Positions 1 to 5,839 of a stretch of 8,876 bases of DNA are shown piece after piece. Below the pieces are notes generated by a model. That model was not told the DNA's origin and ran no database searches. It saw nothing but the letters and a program-made list of their open reading frames with translations. Numbering within the stretch: the first letter of the stretch is position 1; every line of letters begins with the position of its first letter. A program made the translations under genes and the position numbers. Source of the stretch: an uncultured Haemophilus sp. (lineage in GTDB: Bacteria > Pseudomonadota > Gammaproteobacteria > Enterobacterales > Pasteurellaceae); NCBI GenBank assembly GCA_902481695.1, contig CABSXY010000069.1, positions 1 through 8,876 of the forward strand. Direction: 5' to 3'.

Positions 1-656
1 GAAGATTGTTTTGCTGCAAGTGGAAGGAATTCCTCAAATGACATACTTGCTTCGCCATCACCTGCATCTGAAATGGCTCGAACGACAACAAAAGGTACGT
101 TAAAGGCATGACAAACTTGCGCAATCGCGGTTGCTTCCATTTCTACGGCTGTCACATTGGGAAAATCCGCTTTAATTTGAGCAATTTTTTCTTCGCTATT
201 AATAAAACTATCACCCGAGCAAATTAAACCACGTTTTACATTTTGTCCTTGTGACTGTGCAATTTCATCGGCTAAATCGGCTAATTGTTTATCAGAAAGG
301 AAAGCTGCTGGATTTGCGGGTAACTGACCTTTTTCATAGCCAAATGCCGTCACATCGGCATCGTGATAGCGGGTTTCATCGGAAATAACAATATCCCCTA
401 CCTTTAAGCCTTTTGCAACACCACCTGCTGAGCCGGTATTTAAAACCACATCCGGTTTAGCCAATTGTAATAAAGCGGTAGTGCCAATAGCTGCCGCGAC
501 TTTACCAATCCCAGATTGCAATAACGCGATCTCTTTGCCATTAATTTTGCCTTCAAAAATGACCGCACTTGCAACTTTTGTCTCTTTTTTATCTGTCATT
601 AATTGGGATAAAATCTCCACTTCTTGTGCCATTGCACCAACAATCCCGATTTTCAT
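1..656 (-). CDS. mtnN: 5'-methylthioadenosine/S-adenosylhomocysteine nucleosidase, C-terminus cut by window edge
   Basis: MtnN (Pfs) splits methylthioadenosine and S-adenosylhomocysteine to adenine plus the thioribose or ribosylhomocysteine. It serves methionine salvage and methyl-cycle detoxification, and makes the precursor of the AI-2 signal. My translation starts MKIGIVGAMAQEVE and gives 218 residues before the window ends; the family is about 230 residues, so only about a dozen are missing. The catalytic residues fall at the standard numbers: Glu12 (AMAQE), Glu174 in VEMEA and Asp197 in AISDAGD. A phosphorylase-like glycine stretch, NTGSAGG, lies at 73-79. The ATG at 654-656 overlaps the TAA of the upstream dsb-like gene by one base (TAATG), with AAGGA just before it inside that gene, so translation is probably coupled. 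It is the last of the four minus-strand genes seen. Identification is firm. Confidence 0.96.
   Translation of the reverse strand, partial: MKIGIVGAMAQEVEILSQLMTDKKETKVASAVIFEGKINGKEIALLQSGIGKVAAAIGTTALLQLAKPDVVLNTGSAGGVAKGLKVGDIVISDETRYHDADVTAFGYEKGQLPANPAAFLSDKQLADLADEIAQSQGQNVKRGLICSGDSFINSEEKIAQIKADFPNVTAVEMEATAIAQVCHAFNVPFVVVRAISDAGDGEASMSFEEFLPLAAKQS
562..570 (-). repeat. DNA uptake signal (USS) in mtnN
   Basis: Exact core on the minus strand, encoding Ser-Ala-Val near residues 30-32. It is followed by two AT-rich tracts at the right spacing (ATTTTT and AAAATT), so it is a full extended USS. Confidence 0.92.
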
Positions 657-1372
657 TATTTTTTCCTTTCTTGTTCGAGTTTATTCACTAAGAAATCTAA
701 TACTGCTACGCCATAATCATCGTTATACAGCGTACTCGCGGTGAGAACATATTTTCCGCCCACAACCACATAAGGGAAAGTAAAGACACCATATTCTTCT
801 GTCAAATAAATGGCGTTATTCACATCTTCTTTTACTTCAGCAGAATGCACAACTTTATTAAATTCAGCTTTGCTGATCCCTTGCGAAATTATCCATTCAC
901 GCATATTATCTAATGTGGATAATTCGGTATAGCGTGCCTTTTCAGAGGTTTCAAATAACAGCACATCTGACAACTCGCCCACTTTTAAACGCTGTAATGT
1001 ATAGAATATTGTCGCTGAAAATTTAGCTTCGTTTGTAGCAACTGGATGTTCTTCTAATGCGACTTTATTAGGTCGAATCTGGCTATAAAGTTGCAAAATA
1101 TCTTGAGCTGAAGAACAAACTCGGCAGTCGTAATCAAAGAAAAATTGGATAGGAATTTTACGATCGTTTCTCTTAGCTTGCTCAATGGGTTCTTGATATG
1201 AAAAATAATCTCGACCATCTTCAAACTGTGCCACATTTGCTGGTGGTAAGTGCGGTGAATTTTTGGCAGAAAAATCCTTTGCATTGACTTCACCGAATGC
1301 GACATTTGTCACACTCAGCAATATCATTGCAAAGGATCCTTTTAATAATTTATTCTGCCAAACTTTTTTCAT
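656..1372 (-). CDS. exported DsbA-fold thiol oxidoreductase with CRVC active site
   Basis: The protein has 238 residues. A signal peptide covers about residues 1-27 (KK, then a hydrophobic run from about 13 to 26, with possible cleavage after AFG). A thioredoxin-type strand FFFDYDC leads into the redox motif Cys83-Arg-Val-Cys86. A helical insertion follows, and then TFPYVVVGGKYVL at 198-210, which matches the DsbA pattern of cis-proline (Pro200), strand and G-K-Y. This architecture is of the DsbA/DsbG type and predicts a periplasmic thiol-disulfide oxidoreductase. The CRVC dipeptide is not the CPHC of DsbA, and Phe rather than Val or Thr precedes the cis-Pro, so redox role and partner are unknown. 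It lies 3 bases after recJ and overlaps mtnN by one base. No good Shine-Dalgarno sequence is visible, which suggests coupling to recJ translation. It is distinct from the dsbC gene at 3203. Fold is likely; exact function is open. Confidence 0.85.
   Translation of the reverse strand: MKKVWQNKLLKGSFAMILLSVTNVAFGEVNAKDFSAKNSPHLPPANVAQFEDGRDYFSYQEPIEQAKRNDRKIPIQFFFDYDCRVCSSAQDILQLYSQIRPNKVALEEHPVATNEAKFSATIFYTLQRLKVGELSDVLLFETSEKARYTELSTLDNMREWIISQGISKAEFNKVVHSAEVKEDVNNAIYLTEEYGVFTFPYVVVGGKYVLTASTLYNDDYGVAVLDFLVNKLEQERKK
1248..1256 (+). repeat. DNA uptake signal (USS) in the dsb-like gene
   Basis: Exact core with both AT-rich flanking tracts (AATTTTT and AAAAAT), so a full extended USS. It falls in the segment just after the signal peptide, antisense to the gene. 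Confidence 0.92.
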
Positions 1373-1375
1373 AAA

Positions 1376-3100
1376 TTAACCAATTGGTTCAATATAATCG
1401 ACTAATAATTGGAGGTTTCGATTTCCACGAAACTCATTAATTTCTAACTTATAAGCAAATTTTGCCTGCTTAATCGACAAGTCGGGATAATACCGAGTAT
1501 CGATATTAAACGCAATGGCATCTAATAATGGACCACCATTTTTAGGTTCAACGAGCATTTTTAAATGATTTTGATTTTGCCCGATAGCACGTTGCTCAAA
1601 AATTTTAAATTCACCATCAAAAACAGGCTCAGGAAAAGCTTGTCCCCAAGGTCCGCCAGATTTTATCACTTCTGCAGTTTCAATACTAAATTCATTTGCT
1701 TGAAGTTCGCCATCCGTCCAAATCACACCTTGTAATTGATCTTCATTTACCCAATCTTGCACTGTTTGATTAAAAATCTTTTGAAAATCAGGGAAAAAGC
1801 TTTCTTTAATGCTTAATCCTGCTGCCATGGCATGACCGCCAAATTTTAAAATCATATCCGGATGTTGGGAATGAATACGCTCTAATACATCGCGCATATG
1901 CAAGCCTTCAATTGAACGAGCAGAACCTTTTAAAATGCCTTCTTGATCTTGTGCAAAAGCAATGACTGGTCGATGGTATTGATCTTTGATTCGAGAAGCC
2001 ACAATACCTAATACACCTTGATGCCAATCTGGCTGGAATAAAGCTATCCCCATCGGTAATTCATCAGAAAGTGCGGTGAGATTTCGGCAAATTTCTAAGG
2101 CTTCTAACTTCATGCCTTGCTCAATTTCTTTTCGAGCTTGATTTAAACTGTCCAAATCTAAAGCTTGGGCTCTCGCCTCTTGCATGCTTTCTGCAAGTAA
2201 TAACTCCACACCGACAGACATATTATCTAATCGACCTGCTGCATTTAAACGGGGTGCAATCGCAAAGCCCAAATCAGCCGAACAAAGTTTTTCGACTTCC
2301 CGATTAGCCACTTCGGCCAGAGCAATAATTCCTGGTCGACAACGTTTCGCACGAATTCGCATCAACCCTTGATGAGCTAAAATACGGTTATTTTGATCAA
2401 GAGGAACCACGTCTGCAATCGTGCCGAGCGCAACTAAATCCAGTAACTCAGTAAAATTAGGTTGTGTTTCTGCCGTAAAAATGCCCAACTCACGAAATTT
2501 AGCACGCAAAGCGAGCATTAAATAAAACGCCACGCCTACGCCAGCTAAACATTTTGAGGGAAAATCACATTGTTGCAAATTTGGATTAACAATGGCATCA
2601 GCATTCGGCAGGATTTCCGGTGGTAAGTGGTGATCGGTAATCAACACCTTCACACCTTGCTCTTTTAAATACGCCACGCCCTCAAAGGAAGATACCCCGT
2701 TATCTACTGTCATCAATAACTGCACGCCTTTTTCCATTGCCATTTCAGCAACGGGTACACTCAATCCATAGCCTTGCTCAAAACGATTTGGCACTAGATA
2801 TTCCACATCAGTAAAGCCAAGCATACGCAAAGCTAATACTGAAAGCGCCGTACTGGTTGCCCCGTCTGCATCAAAATCACCGACGATAACAATCTTTTGT
2901 TGCTGTTGATAAGCATCAACCAATAAATCCACGGCTTGTTGAATACCATGTAATTGATTGGGGTTCAGCATTGATTGCAAAGTGCGGTCTAATTCTTGGC
3001 TGTTTTTAATATGGCGAGAACGATAGAGACGATCGAGTAATGCATTATCTGAAACAGGATTTCCGGCAGGAATTTCACGACGTTTGATGAGTTTTTTCAC
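1376..3100 (-). CDS. recJ: single-stranded-DNA-specific 5'-3' exonuclease RecJ
   Basis: RecJ degrades single-stranded DNA 5' to 3' in recombination (RecF pathway), mismatch repair and base excision repair in the cytoplasm. At 574 residues it is full length (E. coli 577). The DHH-family metal site is complete: DFDADG at 75-80, TVDNG at 131-135, DHH at 156-158 and GTIADVVPL at 226-234. The second domain (DHHA1) shows RLNAAGRLD at 284-292, GSARS at 392-396 and GGHAMAAGLS at 421-430. The C-terminal region ending in NLQLLVDYI fits the OB-like domain. The start codon is GTG; an in-frame stop lies four codons upstream and the next Met is at residue 44, so GTG is the only sensible start. There is no clear ribosome binding site. 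It follows dsbC, as in enteric bacteria, with a hairpin between them. Three USS cores lie in or next to the region, two of them inside this gene. Confidence 0.97.
   Translation of the reverse strand: MKKLIKRREIPAGNPVSDNALLDRLYRSRHIKNSQELDRTLQSMLNPNQLHGIQQAVDLLVDAYQQQQKIVIVGDFDADGATSTALSVLALRMLGFTDVEYLVPNRFEQGYGLSVPVAEMAMEKGVQLLMTVDNGVSSFEGVAYLKEQGVKVLITDHHLPPEILPNADAIVNPNLQQCDFPSKCLAGVGVAFYLMLALRAKFRELGIFTAETQPNFTELLDLVALGTIADVVPLDQNNRILAHQGLMRIRAKRCRPGIIALAEVANREVEKLCSADLGFAIAPRLNAAGRLDNMSVGVELLLAESMQEARAQALDLDSLNQARKEIEQGMKLEALEICRNLTALSDELPMGIALFQPDWHQGVLGIVASRIKDQYHRPVIAFAQDQEGILKGSARSIEGLHMRDVLERIHSQHPDMILKFGGHAMAAGLSIKESFFPDFQKIFNQTVQDWVNEDQLQGVIWTDGELQANEFSIETAEVIKSGGPWGQAFPEPVFDGEFKIFEQRAIGQNQNHLKMLVEPKNGGPLLDAIAFNIDTRYYPDLSIKQAKFAYKLEINEFRGNRNLQLLVDYIEPIG
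2069..2077 (+). repeat. DNA uptake signal (USS) in recJ, DHHA1 region
   Basis: Exact core, antisense to the gene, with a partial AT-rich flank (AGATTT then AAATTT). Confidence 0.88.
2980..2988 (+). repeat. DNA uptake signal (USS) in recJ, N-terminal region
   Basis: Exact core, antisense to the gene, with flanking tracts AATTCTT and TTTTT. It encodes part of the Asp-Arg-Thr-Leu stretch near residue 38-41, before the DHH domain. Confidence 0.9.
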
Positions 3101-3169
3101 GGTGTTTTGTTATTTAAAATTATCATCCAAAGAAACTACAATATGCGCTTTGATGATATGAATATTTTA

Positions 3170-3190
3170 AGGGCGTATATCATACGCCCT
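3170..3190 (-). terminator. hairpin after dsbC, weak terminator or attenuator before recJ
   Basis: A perfect 9-bp stem AGGGCGTAT / ATACGCCCT with a 3-base loop sits 12 bases past the dsbC stop. On the minus strand it is followed by TTAAAATATT, a broken rather than continuous T-run, so termination is likely partial. It may lower recJ expression relative to dsbC, or act as an RNA-processing or 3'-end stabilising structure. The 102-base dsbC-recJ gap holds no strong promoter that I can see, although a GATAAT lies about 20 bases before the recJ start. Confidence 0.6.
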
Positions 3191-3202
3191 CACTACTAAC
3201 AA

Positions 3203-3889
3203 TTATTGCGCTGATTCTTGTAACACAGCTAATAAATCTTGAGGTTTTAAATATCCGCCAAGCACTTCACCTGTTGAAGTCACAATACTTGGCGTACCTT
3301 TCACACCAAGTTGTACACCTAAATCATAATGTTTTTTCACAATGTTAGGTGTTTTCAATTCTTTTGGTAAGTTACCTTTTTCTGCTTCGTTCAATGCAAA
3401 TACAGGATCTTTCGCTGTCCAAATGGCTTCCATTTGGCGAGCAGTTTCATTCATTCCAGCACGTGGGAATGCAAGATAACGAACGGTAATACCTAAATCA
3501 TTATATTCTTTCACTTGTTGATGAAGGATGTGACAATAATGGCAAGTAATATCCATGAATACGGTCACAACATATTTTTCATTTTTTGCCGGATAAATGA
3601 TCATTTCGTTTTTTAACGCATTCACTTTATCCGCTAAAAGTTTACCAGCCACATCAACTGGGCCTTTATTCGTTAATTCATACATTTTGCCTTGCAAAAC
3701 ATATTGACCATTTTCACTTACATATAAAATGCCTTGATCAGTCACCGCTGTTTTAAGACCTTTTACTGGTGAATCTTTCACTTCAATATTTTTCGCACCT
3801 AATGCCTGTAACTTCGATTTAATCTCAGCATCAGTCGCCATTGCAGTAGCAGAAGCTGTGATTAAAAGTGCGGTCAGTAATTTCTTCAT
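3203..3889 (-). CDS. dsbC: periplasmic thiol:disulfide isomerase DsbC
   Basis: DsbC reshuffles wrong disulfides in periplasmic proteins as a V-shaped homodimer kept reduced by DsbD. The 228-residue precursor has a signal peptide ending about ATAMA (residues 14-18). Residues 19-80 form the N-terminal dimerisation domain, followed by a linker helix and a thioredoxin domain. The redox motif is Cys116-His-Tyr-Cys119 in FMDITCHYC, and Thr199-Pro200 (KGTPS) is the usual Thr-cis-Pro of isomerases. These are the only two cysteines: the second, structural disulfide of E. coli DsbC is absent. The ATG is preceded by AGGAA at about 10 bases, downstream of a promoter with a perfect TATAAT. A USS core falls inside the signal-peptide codons (Thr-Ala-Leu). 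It is probably the first gene of the dsbC-recJ-dsb-mtnN run. Identification is firm. Confidence 0.95.
   Translation of the reverse strand: MKKLLTALLITASATAMATDAEIKSKLQALGAKNIEVKDSPVKGLKTAVTDQGILYVSENGQYVLQGKMYELTNKGPVDVAGKLLADKVNALKNEMIIYPAKNEKYVVTVFMDITCHYCHILHQQVKEYNDLGITVRYLAFPRAGMNETARQMEAIWTAKDPVFALNEAEKGNLPKELKTPNIVKKHYDLGVQLGVKGTPSIVTSTGEVLGGYLKPQDLLAVLQESAQ
3866..3874 (+). repeat. DNA uptake signal (USS) in the dsbC signal peptide
   Basis: Exact core on the plus strand, so dsbC reads it as ACCGCACTT, encoding Thr-Ala-Leu in the hydrophobic core of the signal peptide. The merP-like gene uses the same sequence for the same three residues. Confidence 0.9.
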
Positions 3890-3925
3890 ATTTCTTTGTT
3901 CCTAAATTTATGAAAATAAGCGCAA

Positions 3926-3954
3926 ATTATAAAGTAATTGAGAATTTATGCAAA
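3926..3954 (-). promoter_or_regulatory. predicted sigma-70 promoter of dsbC
   Basis: On the minus strand a perfect -10 TATAAT (3931-3926) is preceded after 17 bases by TTTGCA (3954-3949), a 4/6 match to the -35 consensus. The predicted start of transcription is near 3919, giving a leader of about 30 bases before the dsbC ATG. This is the only convincing promoter seen for the four-gene minus-strand run. Confidence 0.6.
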
Positions 3955-4001
3955 ATTGTTATTCCTAAAAAAATAACCGACTAAAAAAATCAAATAAATA
4001 G

Positions 4002-4030
4002 TTGACGAAATCACTACATTTTTTTACAAT
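4002..4030 (+). promoter_or_regulatory. strong predicted sigma-70 promoter of the 4088 gene
   Basis: TTGACG (4002-4007) and TACAAT (4025-4030) are each 5/6 matches to consensus and are spaced by exactly 17 bases. The expected transcription start is about 4036-4038, which coincides with the first base of the GTACCC/GGGTAC hairpin in the leader. It is divergent from the dsbC promoter, about 50 bases away. Confidence 0.75.
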
Positions 4031-4037
4031 GCGCCAC

Positions 4038-4055
4038 GTACCCATGTAGGGGTAC
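4038..4055 (+). promoter_or_regulatory. inverted repeat at the predicted transcript start (5'-leader hairpin or operator)
   Basis: GTACCC (4038-4043) and GGGTAC (4050-4055) form a perfect 6-bp stem with a 6-base loop. It lies directly downstream of the -10 box, so it would be the very 5' end of the mRNA. It may stabilise the transcript against 5'-dependent decay, or be a repressor site. The sequence alone does not decide. Confidence 0.4.
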
Positions 4056-4087
4056 AAATTTTATTTTATTCAAAAGAGGTTATCTCA

Positions 4088-4555
4088 ATGAAAAATTTAT
4101 TAAAAATGACAGCTATCGCAGCATTAACTTTCACTTCTATCAATGCATTTGCTGCATCTCAACAAGCTGAAGAAGTGAAAAAGTTTCAAGCGTGGGAAGA
4201 AACAGCAAGTAAAAAACTTGAAGCAAGTTTTGATGCAATTTCTGTTGCATCTGCAAATAGCAATGCGACCGAAACTGAAGCGGCTGTTGCAGCATTTGAT
4301 AAACAAGCAGCAGAAAATGTGGCAGAATTGGAAGCATTGGGAATTAAAAGTGAAGAAGTTTCACCACTTGTTTCTATGTATAAAGAATACGTAGATGCTG
4401 AAAAAGAAGTGGCACAACTAATTTTGTCTCAAGTAAAATCACCATCTCTTGACAATGCTGGCAAAGTTCCTGAAGCTGTCGCAAAAGCAAACCAAAAAGA
4501 TGATGCAATTGACAAATTAGCAGAACAATTAGAAGAAAAATTCCCTGCGGAATAA
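4088..4555 (+). CDS. small exported helical protein of unknown function
   Basis: I do not recognise this family. The 155-residue precursor has a clear signal peptide: a basic N-terminus (MKNLLK), a hydrophobic core TAIAALTF, and a cleavage site after Ala-Phe-Ala at 20-22. The mature part, about 133 residues, is rich in Ala, Glu and Lys and looks almost entirely alpha-helical, with coiled-coil-like stretches at about 24-50, 60-85, 98-117 and 126-150. It has no cysteine and one Trp (W36), so it is not a Dsb substrate. There is no lipobox or membrane anchor, so it is probably a soluble periplasmic or secreted protein. The ATG has an excellent ribosome binding site (AAGAGGT, 7 bases upstream). 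It stands alone between a strong promoter and a strong terminator, which implies a single-gene, probably abundant transcript. Confidence 0.85.
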   Translation: MKNLLKMTAIAALTFTSINAFAASQQAEEVKKFQAWEETASKKLEASFDAISVASANSNATETEAAVAAFDKQAAENVAELEALGIKSEEVSPLVSMYKEYVDAEKEVAQLILSQVKSPSLDNAGKVPEAVAKANQKDDAIDKLAEQLEEKFPAE

Positions 4556-4578
4556 TTTCATTCTTTTTAATCATACTT

Positions 4579-4617
4579 AAACCTTATTTATTTCAGAAAT
4601 AAATAAGGTTTTTTGTT
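4579..4617 (+). terminator. Rho-independent terminator of the 4088 gene
   Basis: A perfect 15-bp stem (4579-4593 with 4597-4611) has a CAG loop and is followed by TTTTTTGTTT. It starts 23 bases after the stop codon and is the best intrinsic terminator in the window that does not use USS. The stem's own A-rich left arm is too interrupted for it to work well in the reverse direction. Confidence 0.9.
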
Positions 4618-4618
4618 T

Positions 4619-4660
4619 CTCTATAATCTACCCAACCCTAAGCATATCCTCTATAATCTA
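4619..4660 (+). repeat. tandem 12-base repeat carrying two -10 boxes ahead of prfB
   Basis: CTCTATAATCTA occurs at 4619-4630 and again at 4649-4660, exactly 30 bases apart. Each copy contains a perfect TATAAT (4622-4627 and 4652-4657). No good -35 hexamer lies at the right distance from either copy. They may be two start sites for prfB, about 30 and 60 bases before its ATG, depending on an activator or an AT-rich upstream region. This is the only promoter-like sequence between the 4579 terminator and prfB. Confidence 0.5.
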
Positions 4661-4690
4661 TCTCCTATTTAGCTTAAAAACTTAGTTATT

Positions 4691-5789
4691 ATGTTTGAAA
4701 TCAATCCAATCAAAAACAAAATCACTGACCTTTCTGAGCGCACTTCTGTGCTTAGGGGGTATCTTTGACTTCGAAGCAAAAGTCGAGCGTTTAGAAGAAG
4801 TTAATGCCGAATTAGAACAACCCGATGTGTGGAATGATCCTGAAAAAGCCCAAGCGCTTGGGAAGGAACGCGTTTCACTTGAACAAGTGGTTGATACCAT
4901 CAAGAATTTAGAACAAGGTTTAGAGGATGTTGAAGGTCTGCTTGAATTAGCCGTTGAAGCTGAAGATGAAGAGACTTTTAATGAAGCCGTTTCTGAATTA
5001 GACGAACTTGAACAACAACTTGCAAAATTAGAATTCCGACGCATGTTTAGCGGTGAACACGATGCGTGCGATTGCTATGTTGATTTACAAGCAGGTTCCG
5101 GTGGTACAGAAGCGCAAGACTGGACGGAAATGTTACTTCGCATGTACCTTCGCTGGGCTGAAAGTAAAGGCTTTAAAACAGAATTAATGGAAGTCTCTGA
5201 TGGCGATGTCGCAGGTTTAAAATCCGCGACGATTCGTGTTAGTGGCGAATATGCTTTCGGTTGGTTACGTACTGAAACCGGTATTCATCGTTTAGTACGC
5301 AAAAGCCCATTTGACTCCAACAATCGCCGCCATACTTCATTTGCAGCGGCTTTCGTTTATCCTGAAATTGATGACGATATTGATATTGAAATTAATCCGG
5401 CTGATTTACGTATTGACGTTTACCGTGAATCTGGTGCGGGTGGTCAGCACGTCAATAAAACTGAAAGTGCGGTGCGTATTACTCACATGCCAAGTGGGAT
5501 TGTCGTGCAATGTCAAAACGATCGTTCTCAACACAAAAACAAAGATCAAGCTATGAAACAATTAAAAGCAAAATTGTATGAGCTTGAGTTACAAAAGAAA
5601 AATGCGGATAAACAAGCAATGGAAGATAATAAATCGGATATCGGTTGGGGCAGCCAAATTCGTTCTTATGTGCTAGATGATGCACGTATTAAGGATCTCC
5701 GCACAGGCGTTGAAAATCGTAATACGCAAGCCGTGCTAGATGGCGATCTCGATCGCTTTATTGAGGCAAGCTTGAAAGCGGGACTTTAA
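4691..5789 (+). CDS. prfB: peptide chain release factor 2 (programmed +1 frameshift)
   Basis: RF2 recognises UGA and UAA stop codons and triggers release of the finished peptide. The true start is ATG 4691: 25 codons (MFEINPIKNK..., ending LRGYL) run into an in-frame TGA at 4766-4768. A +1 slip on CTT puts the ribosome into the frame starting GAC at 4767, which runs to the TAA at 5787-5789. The joined product is 365 residues, the same as E. coli. The stop-recognition motif Ser205-Pro206-Phe207 and the catalytic Gly250-Gly251-Gln252 are at the exact E. coli positions. Residue 246, just before SGAGGQ, is Glu. A reading frame opened at TTG 4695 without the shift would give a false N-terminus. 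The ribosome binding site is poor. Its neighbour in enteric bacteria, recJ, is nearby but on the other strand. Confidence 0.97.
4754..4769 (+). promoter_or_regulatory. prfB programmed +1 frameshift signal
   Basis: The elements are in order: an internal Shine-Dalgarno AGGGGG (4754-4759), a 3-base spacer TAT, the slippery codon CTT (4763-4765), the stop TGA (4766-4768) and the following C (4769), which makes UGAC a weak stop context. From memory this is the same core as in E. coli prfB. When RF2 is scarce the ribosome pauses at UGA and slips, so RF2 controls its own synthesis. Confidence 0.97.
5465..5473 (+). repeat. DNA uptake signal (USS) inside prfB
   Basis: Exact AAGTGCGGT core in coding sequence. 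It encodes the Glu-Ser-Ala-Val stretch right after the GGQ loop. The flank lacks the AT-rich extended motif, so it may be a weaker uptake site. Confidence 0.85.
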
Positions 5790-5804
5790 TCATCTCTTTT
5801 ATAC

Positions 5805-5838
5805 AAAAAAGTACGGTCAATTTTAACCGCACTTTTTT
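5805..5838. terminator. USS-pair bidirectional terminator between prfB and the ycjF-like gene
   Basis: Left arm 5805-5817 (AAAAAAGTACGGT) and right arm 5826-5838 (ACCGCACTTTTTT) form a 13-bp stem with one mismatch and an 8-base loop, with A- and T-runs on both sides. It serves two convergent genes. The right arm is an exact USS core (5826-5834, minus orientation). The left arm is a USS with one change (A for C at 5813), which also causes the single mismatch. Confidence 0.88.
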
Positions 5839-5839
5839 A

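Noticed and set aside
481..744. An open frame on the plus strand across the mtnN and dsb-like junction.
   Set aside because: It is opposite two well-supported genes, shows no family resemblance and has no expression signals.
4044..4049. A minimal start-stop reading frame (ATG TAG) in the loop of the leader hairpin at 4038-4055.
   Set aside because: There is no ribosome binding site before it and it starts within about 10 bases of the expected transcript end, so it is probably chance.
4124..4574. Three open frames on the minus strand opposite the 4088 gene.
   Set aside because: They mirror the low-complexity Ala/Glu/Lys codons of the real gene and have no ribosome binding sites or recognisable content.
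4695..4766. A reading of prfB that begins at TTG 4695 in the downstream frame.
   Set aside because: The first 24 residues do not resemble RF2, whereas the ATG 4691 frame gives the known RF2 N-terminus and a perfect frameshift site.
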